Shown: one piece after another, positions 13,100 through 20,785 of the stretch | Numbering within the stretch: position 1 is the stretch's first letter | Layout of the letters: the number at the start of each line of letters is the position of its first letter | Source: JAAYKM01 sp964408155 | GTDB lineage: Bacteria; Desulfobacterota; Syntrophia; Syntrophales; JAAYKM01 | Length of the DNA stretch: 27,052 bases | Assembly (NCBI GenBank): GCA_964408155.1 | Contig: CAYOYJ010000012.1 | Location: 1 to 27,052 of the forward strand | Direction of reading: 5' to 3' | Translations under genes and position numbers: made by a program | The notes under the pieces: generated by a model | Databases searched by the model: none | What the model was told of the DNA's origin: nothing | What the model saw: the letters and a program-made list of their open reading frames with translations, nothing else

Positions 13100-14449
13100 A
13101 TGACCAAGAAAAACGATTATATAGCCAGTGTTCTCGAAACCGTTAAAAAGCGCAATACAGGTGAGCCGGAGTTCCTGCAGGCGGTCACCGAAGTCCTTGA
13201 ATCTCTGATCCCGGTTGTATCGGCAAACAAGAAATACGAGCAGCATCGGATTCTCGAGCGCATTGTGGAACCGGAACGGCAGATCATTTTCCGGGTACCT
13301 TGGCAGGACGATAAAGGTAACATCCGGGTAAACCGCGGGTTTCGTATCGAGTTCAACAGCGCCATCGGCCCCTACAAGGGCGGACTGCGTTTCCATCCCT
13401 CGGTCAACATCAGCATCCTGAAATTCCTCGGTTTCGAACAGATTTTTAAAAATTCCCTGACGACCCTCCCCATGGGCGGCGGCAAGGGCGGTTCCGATTT
13501 TGATCCCAAAGGCAAGTCCGATAATGAAGTCATGCGCTTCTGCCAGTCCTTTATGACGGAACTTCAGCGTCATATCGGCGCCGAAACCGATGTGCCTGCC
13601 GGTGACATCGGCGTGGGCGGCCGCGAGATCGGCTACATGTTCGGCCAGTATAGGCGGCTGCGTAATGAGTTCACGGGTGTGCTGACCGGCAAGGGCCTCA
13701 AGTGGGGCGGCTCTCTGATTCGTCCCGAGGCGACCGGCTACGGCGCAACCTATTTCGCCGAAGAAATGCTGAAGACCCGCGGCGACACCCTCAAGGGCAA
13801 GACCGTTGTCGTTTCCGGTTCCGGAAACGTAGCCCACTACACAGTCGAGAAGGTCAATCAGTTGGGCGGCAAAGTCGTTTCCCTGTCCGATTCCGACGGC
13901 ACCATTTACGACCCTAAGGGCATCGACGCAAAGAAGCTGGCTTTTGTCATGGAACTGAAGAACGTCAAGCGCGGCCGGATTAAGGAATATGCCGATAAGT
14001 TCGGCTGTCAGTACAGGGCGGGCGAGAAACCCTGGAGCATCAAGTGCGACTGCGCCTTCCCGAGCGCGACCCAGAACGAGATCACCGGCGAAGACGCCAA
14101 GATCCTCCTGGCCAACGGCTGCTATATGATCAGCGAAGGAGCCAACATGCCCTCTACGCCGGAAGCCATTGATCAGTACCTGGCGAAGAAAATCCTCTAC
14201 GGCCCCGGTAAGGCGGCGAACGCCGGCGGCGTGGCCACTTCCGGTCTCGAAATGAGCCAGAACTCCATGCGGCTGTCCTGGAGCCGCGAAGAAGTCGACC
14301 AGAAGCTAAAGGACATCATGGTCGCCATCCACGCCCATTGCGTGGCGGCTGCAGATATGTACGGCTTCCCCGGTAACTATGTCATGGGCGCCAACATCGC
14401 CGGCTTCACGAAGGTCGCCGATGCCATGATCGATCAGGGACTCATTTAG
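13100..14449 (+). CDS. gdhA: NADP-type glutamate dehydrogenase
   Basis: A 449-residue hexameric glutamate dehydrogenase (the ~450-residue class I family, usually NADP-linked and biosynthetic), converting 2-oxoglutarate and ammonium to glutamate. The signature YKGGLRFHPSVN and the catalytic-lysine segment LPMGGGKGGSDFDPKGKS are intact. The Rossmann domain opens VVVSGSGNVAHYT. AGEKPWSIKCDCAFPSATQNE is typical of the family, as is the C-terminal GPGKAANAGGVATSGLEMSQN. AGAGAGGA is placed 10 bases before the ATG. It is the second gene of an nrpR-gdhA operon; GS is encoded 5 kb upstream, so both routes of ammonium entry are in one block. No glutamate synthase is in view. The cofactor is inferred from family length and sequence, not tested. 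Confidence 0.96.
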   Translation: MTKKNDYIASVLETVKKRNTGEPEFLQAVTEVLESLIPVVSANKKYEQHRILERIVEPERQIIFRVPWQDDKGNIRVNRGFRIEFNSAIGPYKGGLRFHPSVNISILKFLGFEQIFKNSLTTLPMGGGKGGSDFDPKGKSDNEVMRFCQSFMTELQRHIGAETDVPAGDIGVGGREIGYMFGQYRRLRNEFTGVLTGKGLKWGGSLIRPEATGYGATYFAEEMLKTRGDTLKGKTVVVSGSGNVAHYTVEKVNQLGGKVVSLSDSDGTIYDPKGIDAKKLAFVMELKNVKRGRIKEYADKFGCQYRAGEKPWSIKCDCAFPSATQNEITGEDAKILLANGCYMISEGANMPSTPEAIDQYLAKKILYGPGKAANAGGVATSGLEMSQNSMRLSWSREEVDQKLKDIMVAIHAHCVAAADMYGFPGNYVMGANIAGFTKVADAMIDQGLI

Positions 14450-14467
14450 TTGGACGATTGGTCCTAA

Positions 14468-14505
14468 AGCAAAGCCCCCGGGTTGCCTCTCCAGGGGGCT
14501 TTGCT
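14468..14505. terminator. Bidirectional stem-loop between gdhA and mnmG
   Basis: AGCAAAGCCCCC and GGGGGCTTTGCT form a perfect 12-base-pair stem with a 14-base loop, 18 bases after the gdhA stop and 20 bases beyond the mnmG stop. No long T-run follows on either strand, but the position between convergent genes supports a shared transcription end. Confidence 0.75.
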
Positions 14506-14525
14506 ATCCTGCGGCACGCGTTTCA

Positions 14526-16454
14526 CTATTCCGACCTCCGGCTTCTTGTTCCCGGGTCCTGATTGCCCTCTCCCTGCTCTTTTCCGTCTGCTTCCATTTT
14601 CTTCATGACAACGAGGAGCGCCGTAATCGCCGCCTGGGTCATGCCGGGAATGCGTTCCGCCTGGCCGATGGTCGCCGGCTCCACCTTAGCCAGCTTGCCC
14701 TTGAGTTCATTCGACAATCCGGGAACCGATGCATAGTCAATCCCAAGAGGAATCCTGACCGCTTCCATTTCCTTCATCCTCTGCACCAGATCGTGTTGGC
14801 GTTTGATGTAACCTTCGTATTTGGCCTCAATCTCGATTTGACGTTTGACCTGAGGATCGGGAATCGCCTCCCAATCCGGAAAGACTTGGAGATCATCATA
14901 GTTAAGCTCCTCCCGGCGTAATAGCTGGAAATGGCTGAGAGGATTTTTAATCGGAGCCGTTCCTAACCCCTCCAGAATCCGCATAACCTCCCCTGTCGGA
15001 AAAATTTTCCGCTCCGACAGGCGCCGGAGTCCCTCCCGAATCCTCGCCGTTTTCTCCTGCAACCGTTCGCAGTGTTCACGACTGATCAGTCCCAGGTCAT
15101 ATCCTCGTCGCATCAGGCGTATTGCGGCGTTATCCTCCCGTAAAACCAGACGGTATTCCGCCCGGGAGGTGAACATCCGGTAGGGTTCGTCAACCCCGCG
15201 GATAATCAGATCGTCTACCATGACCCCCATGTAGGCATCGCCCCGATCCAGAATAAATGGCGCTCTGCCCTGCACCGCCACAGCGGCATTGATCCCCGCC
15301 CAGAGCCCCTGGGCTGCGGCTTCTTCATAGCCGGAAGTGCCGTTGATCTGACCGGCCAGGTAAAGGCCTCGAATCTTTTTTGTCTCCAGGGTCTGACGCA
15401 ACTGGGTCGGCTGGACGAAATCATACTCGATCGCATAAGCCGGCCGCATGATCTCGGCTTCTTCCAACCCGGGGACACTGTGGACGATCCGGTCCTGCAG
15501 TTCCAAGGGCAGGCTGTTTCCCAAACCCTTGGCATACATCTCTTCCGTATCAAGGCCTTCATGTTCCAGCACAACGGGATGGCTTTCTTTATCGGAAAAA
15601 CGCATGATCTTGTCCTCAAGAGAGGGACAGTAACGGGCACTGACACCTTGGATCTGGCCCGAATAAAGAGGCGACAGGATGATGTTACCTCGGATCAGTT
15701 CATGGGTAAGGGCTGATGTCGCACTGAAGTAGGAGGGACGTCGCTCCGATCCCAGGCGTTCCGTCGTAAAAGAAAACGGTTCGGGATCGGGATCGCTGTC
15801 CTGTCTGGTCATCCTGGAAAAATCGATTGTTGAAGCCTTCAGGCGCGGCGGAGTCCCTGTTTTCAGACGTCCTGTTTCCAGGCCCAGGGTTTTTAAGGAC
15901 TCGGCAAGCCCGATCGCCGGGAGCTCCCCCGCCCGGCCCGCCGGAAAACGGGATGTGCCGATATGGACCAGACCGTTAAGGAAAGTTCCCGTCGTAACGA
16001 CAACCGTCTGTGCGCCGTAGAAGAATCCTGTCTCGTCGCAGACCCCGACAACCCTGCCGTCTTCCGCGATCAGACATTCAATGAGCCCCTGCCGGATATG
16101 AAGACGCGTCTGGCGTTCCAGCACGCTCTTCATGGCCAGGCGGTAACGCTGCTTGTCGCACTGCACACGGGTGGACTGGACGGCAGGCCCTTTTGAGGCA
16201 TTGAGGCGGCGGAAATGGTTTGCCGTCAGATCGGCGATCTTCCCCATTTCACCGCCCAGGGCATCCACTTCTTTGACAAGCTGCCCTTTCGCCAGACCGC
16301 CGATGGCGGGATTGCAGGGCATCAGTGCGATAGCGTCCAGGGATATGTTGAAAAGTAGAACCTCACAACCCATCCGGGCCGCCGCCAAAGCCGCTTCACA
16401 GCCCGCATGGCCGGCGCCGACAACGATGATGTCATACTTTTTTGAACCGTTCAT
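14526..16454 (-). CDS. mnmG: tRNA uridine-5-carboxymethylaminomethyl modification enzyme MnmG (GidA)
   Basis: A 642-residue FAD enzyme that, with MnmE, installs the cmnm5 group on wobble U34 of several tRNAs. The N-terminus DIIVVGAGHAGCEAALAAARMG is the FAD Rossmann motif. PCNPAIGGLAKGQLVKEVDALGG and FLNGLVHIG are MnmG signatures. YFVQPTQ-like EYDFVQPTQLRQTLETK and GQINGTSGYEEAAAQG are also conserved. The C-terminal helical region (SNELKGKLAKVEPATIGQAERIPGMTQAAI) binds tRNA and MnmE in studied homologues. The start at 16454 is preferred: it lies 8 residues before the FAD motif and has GGAAAAG upstream. Reading back to 16565 would overlap the divergent radical SAM gene and add non-conserved residues. 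The C-terminal ~20 residues are charged and unconserved. Confidence 0.96.
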   Translation of the reverse strand: MNGSKKYDIIVVGAGHAGCEAALAAARMGCEVLLFNISLDAIALMPCNPAIGGLAKGQLVKEVDALGGEMGKIADLTANHFRRLNASKGPAVQSTRVQCDKQRYRLAMKSVLERQTRLHIRQGLIECLIAEDGRVVGVCDETGFFYGAQTVVVTTGTFLNGLVHIGTSRFPAGRAGELPAIGLAESLKTLGLETGRLKTGTPPRLKASTIDFSRMTRQDSDPDPEPFSFTTERLGSERRPSYFSATSALTHELIRGNIILSPLYSGQIQGVSARYCPSLEDKIMRFSDKESHPVVLEHEGLDTEEMYAKGLGNSLPLELQDRIVHSVPGLEEAEIMRPAYAIEYDFVQPTQLRQTLETKKIRGLYLAGQINGTSGYEEAAAQGLWAGINAAVAVQGRAPFILDRGDAYMGVMVDDLIIRGVDEPYRMFTSRAEYRLVLREDNAAIRLMRRGYDLGLISREHCERLQEKTARIREGLRRLSERKIFPTGEVMRILEGLGTAPIKNPLSHFQLLRREELNYDDLQVFPDWEAIPDPQVKRQIEIEAKYEGYIKRQHDLVQRMKEMEAVRIPLGIDYASVPGLSNELKGKLAKVEPATIGQAERIPGMTQAAITALLVVMKKMEADGKEQGEGNQDPGTRSRRSE

Positions 16455-16498
16455 AATCTTTTCCGTATTGCTTGCAGGAATGGCGCATATCTTATAGG

Positions 16499-17485
16499 AT
16501 GAGCAGCCAAAAAGACAATCGAAAAGAGGAATCTTTGGAGAAACCGGTTTTCTGGCATAACACAAAGCCCTATTACGACCTTAAGAGCTATTTTCGCAAC
16601 ACCTTCGGCTGCACGGTCTATAAACTCCAGATCGACGCCGGCTTCACCTGCCCGAACCGGGACGGGACAATAGCCTACGGCGGTTGTATTTACTGTGACG
16701 GCCGGGGCTCAAAACTCCGGCAGGCAGGACCGCTCCCGTCGGTGTCCCGGCAAATCGAAATCGGTAAAGCCCACTACCGTAAAACAAGGAACGCGCAGAA
16801 ATTTGTCGCCTATTTTCAGACCTTTACCAATACTTATGCCCCCGTGGAACATTTGCAAGCCGTTTATGACGAGGCCCTGTCACACGACGATGTAATCGGC
16901 CTCTCAATCGGGACGCGTCCCGATTGTGTACCCGATTCTGTTCTTGATCTTCTGGAGGCATACGGAAATAATCATCAAGTCTGGATCGAATTCGGCCTCC
17001 AGTCCATACATGACCGGACGCTCCAGGCCTTAAACCGGGGCCATACGGCGGAACAATTTATCGACGCCGTTCAGCGAACGGCCGGACGCGGCATTCACAT
17101 CTGCGTTCACATCATTGTCGGGCTGCCCGGAGAAACTCAAAATGATGTTCTGGAAACAGCAAATGTCTTGGCGCAGTTACCGATCCGGGGAATAAAAATC
17201 CACTCCCTGCTCGCCCTGAAGGAAACGCCGATGGGACGGGATTACGAACAGGGACGCCTGACCATGCCGTCCAGGGAAGAATACATTGAAACCGTTTGCG
17301 ATATTCTGGAAACGCTTCCACCGGAAATCGTCATCCAACGCCTGACCGCCGACGGCTACCGGGATGTCTTCCTCGGCCCCTCCTGGGCCGTCAACAAAAT
17401 GGATGTCCTCAACGGCATCGATCATGAAATGGCCCGACGGAACGCCTATCAGAGCTGCAGATGCGCAAAGCAAGGGGGAAAATAG
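16499..17485 (+). CDS. Radical SAM protein of the TIGR01212 (YhcC) family
   Basis: A 328-residue radical SAM protein. The FeS-cluster motif is the wide form used by this family, CPNRDGTIAYGGCIYCDG, with cysteines spaced C-x11-C-x2-C. FQTFTNTYAP and GLSIGTRPDC follow as in YhcC, then WIEFGLQSIHDRTLQALNRGH and HIIVGLPGE. The family's substrate is not firmly established. The start at 16499 gives a normal N-terminus; another ATG at 16472 is possible. The gene is divergent from mnmG with only 44 bases between the chosen starts. The shared orientation with a tRNA-modification gene is suggestive but not proof of function. Confidence 0.88.
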   Translation: MSSQKDNRKEESLEKPVFWHNTKPYYDLKSYFRNTFGCTVYKLQIDAGFTCPNRDGTIAYGGCIYCDGRGSKLRQAGPLPSVSRQIEIGKAHYRKTRNAQKFVAYFQTFTNTYAPVEHLQAVYDEALSHDDVIGLSIGTRPDCVPDSVLDLLEAYGNNHQVWIEFGLQSIHDRTLQALNRGHTAEQFIDAVQRTAGRGIHICVHIIVGLPGETQNDVLETANVLAQLPIRGIKIHSLLALKETPMGRDYEQGRLTMPSREEYIETVCDILETLPPEIVIQRLTADGYRDVFLGPSWAVNKMDVLNGIDHEMARRNAYQSCRCAKQGGK

Positions 17486-17506
17486 GCCCCAAATATAAGT
17501 TTTTCG

Positions 17507-17571
17507 TTGACAATACCGGGGTGGCCGTGTTAGCAGCAATTGCTCAAGTAGTCGACTTCTTAGTGTATAAT
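17507..17571 (+). promoter_or_regulatory. Promoter region upstream of the PagL-like gene
   Basis: A perfect -10 TATAAT sits at 17566-17571, 57 bases before the gene, with no good -35 at 17 bases. A perfect TTGACA at 17507-17512 has only TTAGCA at the right spacing. Between them is a 10-base perfect palindrome, AGCAATTGCT (17535-17544), which could be a regulator site. Confidence 0.4.
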
Positions 17572-17627
17572 ACCCCATTACAAGGATTACCCGGAAACAG
17601 AGAATACTTTTGCGAAAGGCATAGATC

Positions 17628-18239
17628 ATGATGAGAATTGAGCGACGCATTTTGTTTGTTCTCGGCTTTTCCTTCCTGATTATTTTCTCCGCCTGCACGG
17701 CCGCAGCGGCTGATAATCCGTCCTCCGCAGCGCCTGCCGCCAAGCGGCTGTTTTCCGAATCGGGATTCCTCACGGGTTTCGGAACGGGAGACATTGAGGA
17801 AGGCCACTATCAAACGGTATTGATGATCTGGCACCTGGGAATCAATATGAACCTGGTCTTTCCGTCGCTGAAAACCCACAAGGGGAAGCTCACCTTTTAC
17901 ATCGAACCCCAAATCAACCCCGTCATCGAACCGGAATCGGATTTTGAATTCGGTGTGGGGCTGGGATTTCAGTACCAATACCCGTTCACGGAAAAGCTGT
18001 CGGCTTATATCCTGGGCGGTGTCGGCCCCCATTACATTTCAGTCGTCACGGAAGATCAGTCCAACGGTTTCACCTTTTCGGATACGCTGGGAGCCGGGCT
18101 CTATTACCACCTGAACGATCATTCCGCAATCAACGTGGGATATCGATTTCGGCATTTATCCAACGCCGATATTCATGAACCGAACGGCGGCATCGAATCA
18201 CATTTCGGTGTCATCGGTTATTCGGTTTTCTTTAACTGA
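17628..18239 (+). CDS. PagL-like lipid A 3-O-deacylase (acyloxyacyl hydrolase family), outer membrane
   Basis: A 203-residue exported protein. Residues 1-~28 are a signal peptide (RRILFVLGFSFLIIFSA then CTAAAAD). Cys23 follows FSA, so a lipoprotein-like cleavage is possible, but the -3 Phe is unusual and signal peptidase I cleavage after AAA is more likely. The mature part has alternating beta-barrel strands and ends in Phe-Asn. The PagL catalytic triad is visible: H176 and S178 in HLSN, and E190 in GGIE, with the same 2- and 12-residue spacings as PagL. The predicted role is removal of the 3-O acyl chain of lipid A, which implies an LPS-bearing cell. The start could be 17628 or 17631. It is followed 17 bases later by the small zinc-protein gene. 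Confidence 0.85.
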   Translation: MMRIERRILFVLGFSFLIIFSACTAAAADNPSSAAPAAKRLFSESGFLTGFGTGDIEEGHYQTVLMIWHLGINMNLVFPSLKTHKGKLTFYIEPQINPVIEPESDFEFGVGLGFQYQYPFTEKLSAYILGGVGPHYISVVTEDQSNGFTFSDTLGAGLYYHLNDHSAINVGYRFRHLSNADIHEPNGGIESHFGVIGYSVFFN

Positions 18240-18256
18240 AGCAGAGGAAATAAACG

Positions 18257-18427
18257 TTGGCCGTCAGCCAGGAATTGCTCGCTTTGCTGGTTTGCCCAAA
18301 ATGTAGAGGAAAGGTTTATCTGACCGAAAAGGGCGATGGGTTGGTTTGCGACGCCTGCCGTTTGCTCTATGAGATCCGGGACGGCATTCCCGTCATGCTC
18401 ATCGGAGAAGCGAAAAAGCTGTCATAG
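18257..18427 (+). CDS. Trm112-like small zinc-binding protein
   Basis: A 56-residue protein starting at TTG, 7-8 bases after GCAGAGGAA. It begins AVSQELLALLVCPKCRGKVYL, has a second pair VCDAC, and continues YEIRDGIPVMLIGEA. This is the whole Trm112/YcaR family pattern: two CxxC pairs plus a YxIRDGIPVML tail. Eukaryotic and archaeal Trm112 activates methyltransferases; bacterial short forms are of unclear function and often lie near lipid A or cell-envelope genes. The neighbour here is a PagL-like lipid A enzyme, 17 bases upstream, so both are probably cotranscribed. The non-ATG start and short length make it easy to miss. Confidence 0.85.
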   Translation: MAVSQELLALLVCPKCRGKVYLTEKGDGLVCDACRLLYEIRDGIPVMLIGEAKKLS

Positions 18428-18455
18428 AAACGCCTGTTTAATTGACCTGCCGCTT

Positions 18456-18494
18456 GAGCCGTCTCGGTTGACTATCCCGGGATGGCTCTTCTTG
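18456..18494 (+). terminator. Probable terminator after the Trm112-like gene
   Basis: GAGCC (18456-18460) pairs with GGCTC (18484-18488). The interior GTCTCGG/CCGGGAT adds several more pairs. A T-rich TTCTTGTTT follows. It lies 28 bases after the stop and ends the PagL-Trm112 unit before the convergent DegT-like gene. Confidence 0.55.
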
Positions 18495-18555
18495 TTTCAA
18501 TGTTTTGCCGCTTTGATTACGCCGCAAAAAGGCCGCCATAAAAAAACCCAGGCAG

Positions 18556-19656
18556 CTACTGCCAATCGTTGAGAAGATCGGCAATGTCCTCCTGCTCCTT
18601 GGGGGTCAGTTTGACGTGCAGGGGAATACTGAAAATTCGGGAGGCATAATCATCGCTGATGGGAAAGTCTCCTTCGCAGTATTGCAGATCGGTTAAAGCA
18701 TCATGCAGATACAGCGGCCGGGCATAATGAATTTCAGCACAAAAGCCTGCTTCCTTCAGTTTTTTGAGCTGCACGGACCGTTCTTCATCCGATTCGGTCA
18801 GAAGGGCATAGCGTGACCAGACCGGAAACACCCCTTTCGGCACATAAGGCACGACCAGCAGGGGATTCTCCTCCAGGTATTTCATGTAAAGTTTCGCCAC
18901 CTCCCGGCGCATTCTGATTTCATCCGGCAAGTTTCCGAAATTCTTCAGTAAAGAAAGCGCCTGTTGCGAACTCATATGACCGACACGGCGCTCGACGGTG
19001 TTTTCCTTTCCTGCCGGTCTGAAGGAACGCATCCGCTCCGCGAGATGATCCTGATCCGTCAAACACATGCCGCCGCCTGCTTCCGAGCCCAGGGACATCT
19101 CGGATGAAAAAGACATCACCCCGACATCAGCCAGAGAACCGACACAACGGCCATGATATTCCGCGCCAAAGGCCTGAGAACCGTCCTCGATGACAAAGAG
19201 GCCATGGCGTTGCGCAATTGCGCGGATTGCGTCGTAGTCGGCGGGGAGACCGAAAAGATCGGCGGAAACGATTCCTTTGGGAATGAGCTTACTAAGCGGA
19301 GCACCGGTCGGCAGCGGATAAATCGATGCGTCCTTTTTGGCTGACGCCTCAATGGCTTGCGCCAACTGTTCCGGATCGAGATTAAAGGTGGACTGATCAA
19401 TGTCGACAAATATCGGGGTCGCACCGAAAAGGCGAATGACGGACACGGCCGCCGCATCGTTGAATGGCGTGGTGAATATGGCGTCTCCCGGTCCTACATC
19501 ACAGCTTGCCAGAGCCATGAGCAGAGCGTCATTACCGGCGGCACAGGCAACGGCATGCTTAGTCCCGCAGAACCGGGCAAGCTTGGCTTCCAGATCTTCG
19601 ACTTCAGGTTGCATGATATTCGAAACGGCTTCTTTTCTCAGTTCGTCTGCACACAT
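18556..19656 (-). CDS. DegT/DnrJ/EryC1-family protein lacking the PLP lysine
   Basis: A 366-residue protein with the fold-type I PLP-enzyme layout of sugar aminotransferases. CAAGNDALLMALASCDVGPGD matches the family's SGTdAL...GDEVI stretch, and ATPIFVDIDQSTFNLDPEQL and FVIEDGSQAFGA (Asp158, PLP pyridine-N contact) follow. The lysine segment, normally SFxxxK-x-LG, reads SFSSEMSLGSEAGGG. Position 187, which should be the Schiff-base lysine, is methionine (ATG, bases 19096-19098 on the complement). A normal aminotransferase cannot work without it. AAGGAG lies just before the ATG. The N-terminus is somewhat shorter than usual. It is downstream of folD (74-base gap, same strand) and no sugar-nucleotide genes are near. 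It could be a non-transaminase PLP protein, a regulator or a decaying gene, although the reading frame is clean. Confidence 0.82.
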   Translation of the reverse strand: MCADELRKEAVSNIMQPEVEDLEAKLARFCGTKHAVACAAGNDALLMALASCDVGPGDAIFTTPFNDAAAVSVIRLFGATPIFVDIDQSTFNLDPEQLAQAIEASAKKDASIYPLPTGAPLSKLIPKGIVSADLFGLPADYDAIRAIAQRHGLFVIEDGSQAFGAEYHGRCVGSLADVGVMSFSSEMSLGSEAGGGMCLTDQDHLAERMRSFRPAGKENTVERRVGHMSSQQALSLLKNFGNLPDEIRMRREVAKLYMKYLEENPLLVVPYVPKGVFPVWSRYALLTESDEERSVQLKKLKEAGFCAEIHYARPLYLHDALTDLQYCEGDFPISDDYASRIFSIPLHVKLTPKEQEDIADLLNDWQ

Positions 19657-19730
19657 GTCTTCTCCTTACGAAATGGCTTCCGTGAGTTGGAATAAACCCA
19701 TCGAGCGGGACAAAACCCGTTCCTGTATCC

Positions 19731-20588
19731 TTATCCGGTCTGCACATCGCCCATGGCCGCATTCAGGGTGTTGCCGAGCAGCATGGCAATCGTCATGGGA
19801 CCGACGCCGCCCGGAACAGGTGTGATGTATGAACTGCGCGGAGATACGTCTGCAAACGCCACATCCCCGACCAGGCGGCCGTCGCTCAGACGGTTGATAC
19901 CCACATCGATGACCGCCGCCCCTTCCCGCACCATATCCCCCCGGATCATCTCCGCCTTTCCCGCGGCAGCTATGAGGATCTCCGCCCGGCGCGTGACCTC
20001 CGCAAGGTCTTTTGTTTTCGTGTGGCAAACGGTCACTGTGGCGTTTCGGGCCAGAAGCATCAGAAAAAGGGGTTTCCCGACGATGTTGCTCCGTCCGACA
20101 ATGACTGCTTCCCTACCTTCGACTTTTATCCCCGAGCGGTCCAGGAGTTCCATGATCCCCTTGGGTGTGCAGGCCGTATGGCAGGCCTGACCCGTAAGCA
20201 GCCGTCCGATATTGACGGGATGAAAACCATCCACATCCTTTGCCGGATCAACCGCCTCGATGATGTGGGCAGGATTGATGTGACCGGGCAGAGGCAACTG
20301 GACCAAGATGCCGTGGATCGAAGCGTCATGGTTGAGTGCACCGATGGCGGCTAAAACGGTCTCTTCGTCCGTATCTGCGGAAAGTTTGTACTCTCGGGAG
20401 TAAAAGCCCACTTCATTACAGGCGTCCTCCTTCCGTTTTACGTATATTTTCGACGCCGGATCATCGCCTACCAGCATGACCGCCAGGCCCGGCACGATAC
20501 CCGTATCCAGCTTGAGCCGTTCGGTCTTTGCCTTGATCTCGTTACGAATTTCCCGGGCAATTCTGTTGCCGTCGATGATATTGGCCAT
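19731..20588 (-). CDS. folD: Bifunctional methylenetetrahydrofolate dehydrogenase/cyclohydrolase
   Basis: A 285-residue FolD, interconverting methylene-, methenyl- and formyl-tetrahydrofolate in one-carbon metabolism (for example purine synthesis or the Wood-Ljungdahl methyl branch). SKIYVKRKEDACNEVGF carries the catalytic Tyr and Lys of the family. GILVQLPLPGHI and VDPAKDVDGFHPVNIGRL are signatures. IVGRSNIVGKPLFLMLL begins the NADP domain and PVPGGVGPMTIAMLL closes it. The start at 20588 follows GGGAGGAG by 7 bases; eight further in-frame residues upstream from 20612 are not conserved. It is transcribed toward the DegT-like gene and divergent from the acyl-CoA synthetase-like gene. Confidence 0.96.
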   Translation of the reverse strand: MANIIDGNRIAREIRNEIKAKTERLKLDTGIVPGLAVMLVGDDPASKIYVKRKEDACNEVGFYSREYKLSADTDEETVLAAIGALNHDASIHGILVQLPLPGHINPAHIIEAVDPAKDVDGFHPVNIGRLLTGQACHTACTPKGIMELLDRSGIKVEGREAVIVGRSNIVGKPLFLMLLARNATVTVCHTKTKDLAEVTRRAEILIAAAGKAEMIRGDMVREGAAVIDVGINRLSDGRLVGDVAFADVSPRSSYITPVPGGVGPMTIAMLLGNTLNAAMGDVQTG

Positions 20589-20612
20589 CCGTCTCCTCCC
20601 ATTCCCTTGCAC

Positions 20613-20785
20613 TCTTTGTCCTGAATCTTATCTCCTGACCGGCCTTATAACGAAAAACATCCAACCAGGCAAGAAAAAAGCGGGAACGATAACCGTCACA
20701 CCGCACGGGGAACACCATTTATTTATTGATAAATATTCCTGTATTGTGCTAAGAGGAGCCCAAACTAAAAAGGCGGTTCGGCACC
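20613..20785. other. Divergent intergenic region between folD and the acyl-CoA synthetase-like gene
   Basis: This 173-base gap must hold both promoters. On the plus strand TTGATA with CTAAGA 17 bases later is the best pair and is weak. AAGGCGG lies 11-12 bases before the ATG at 20786. No operator or RNA element was recognised. Confidence 0.3.

Noticed and set aside
16455..16565. Longer MnmG N-terminus (37 more residues)
   Set aside because: It overlaps the divergent radical SAM gene and is not conserved; the ATG at 16454 has a ribosome-site match and a normal distance to the FAD motif.
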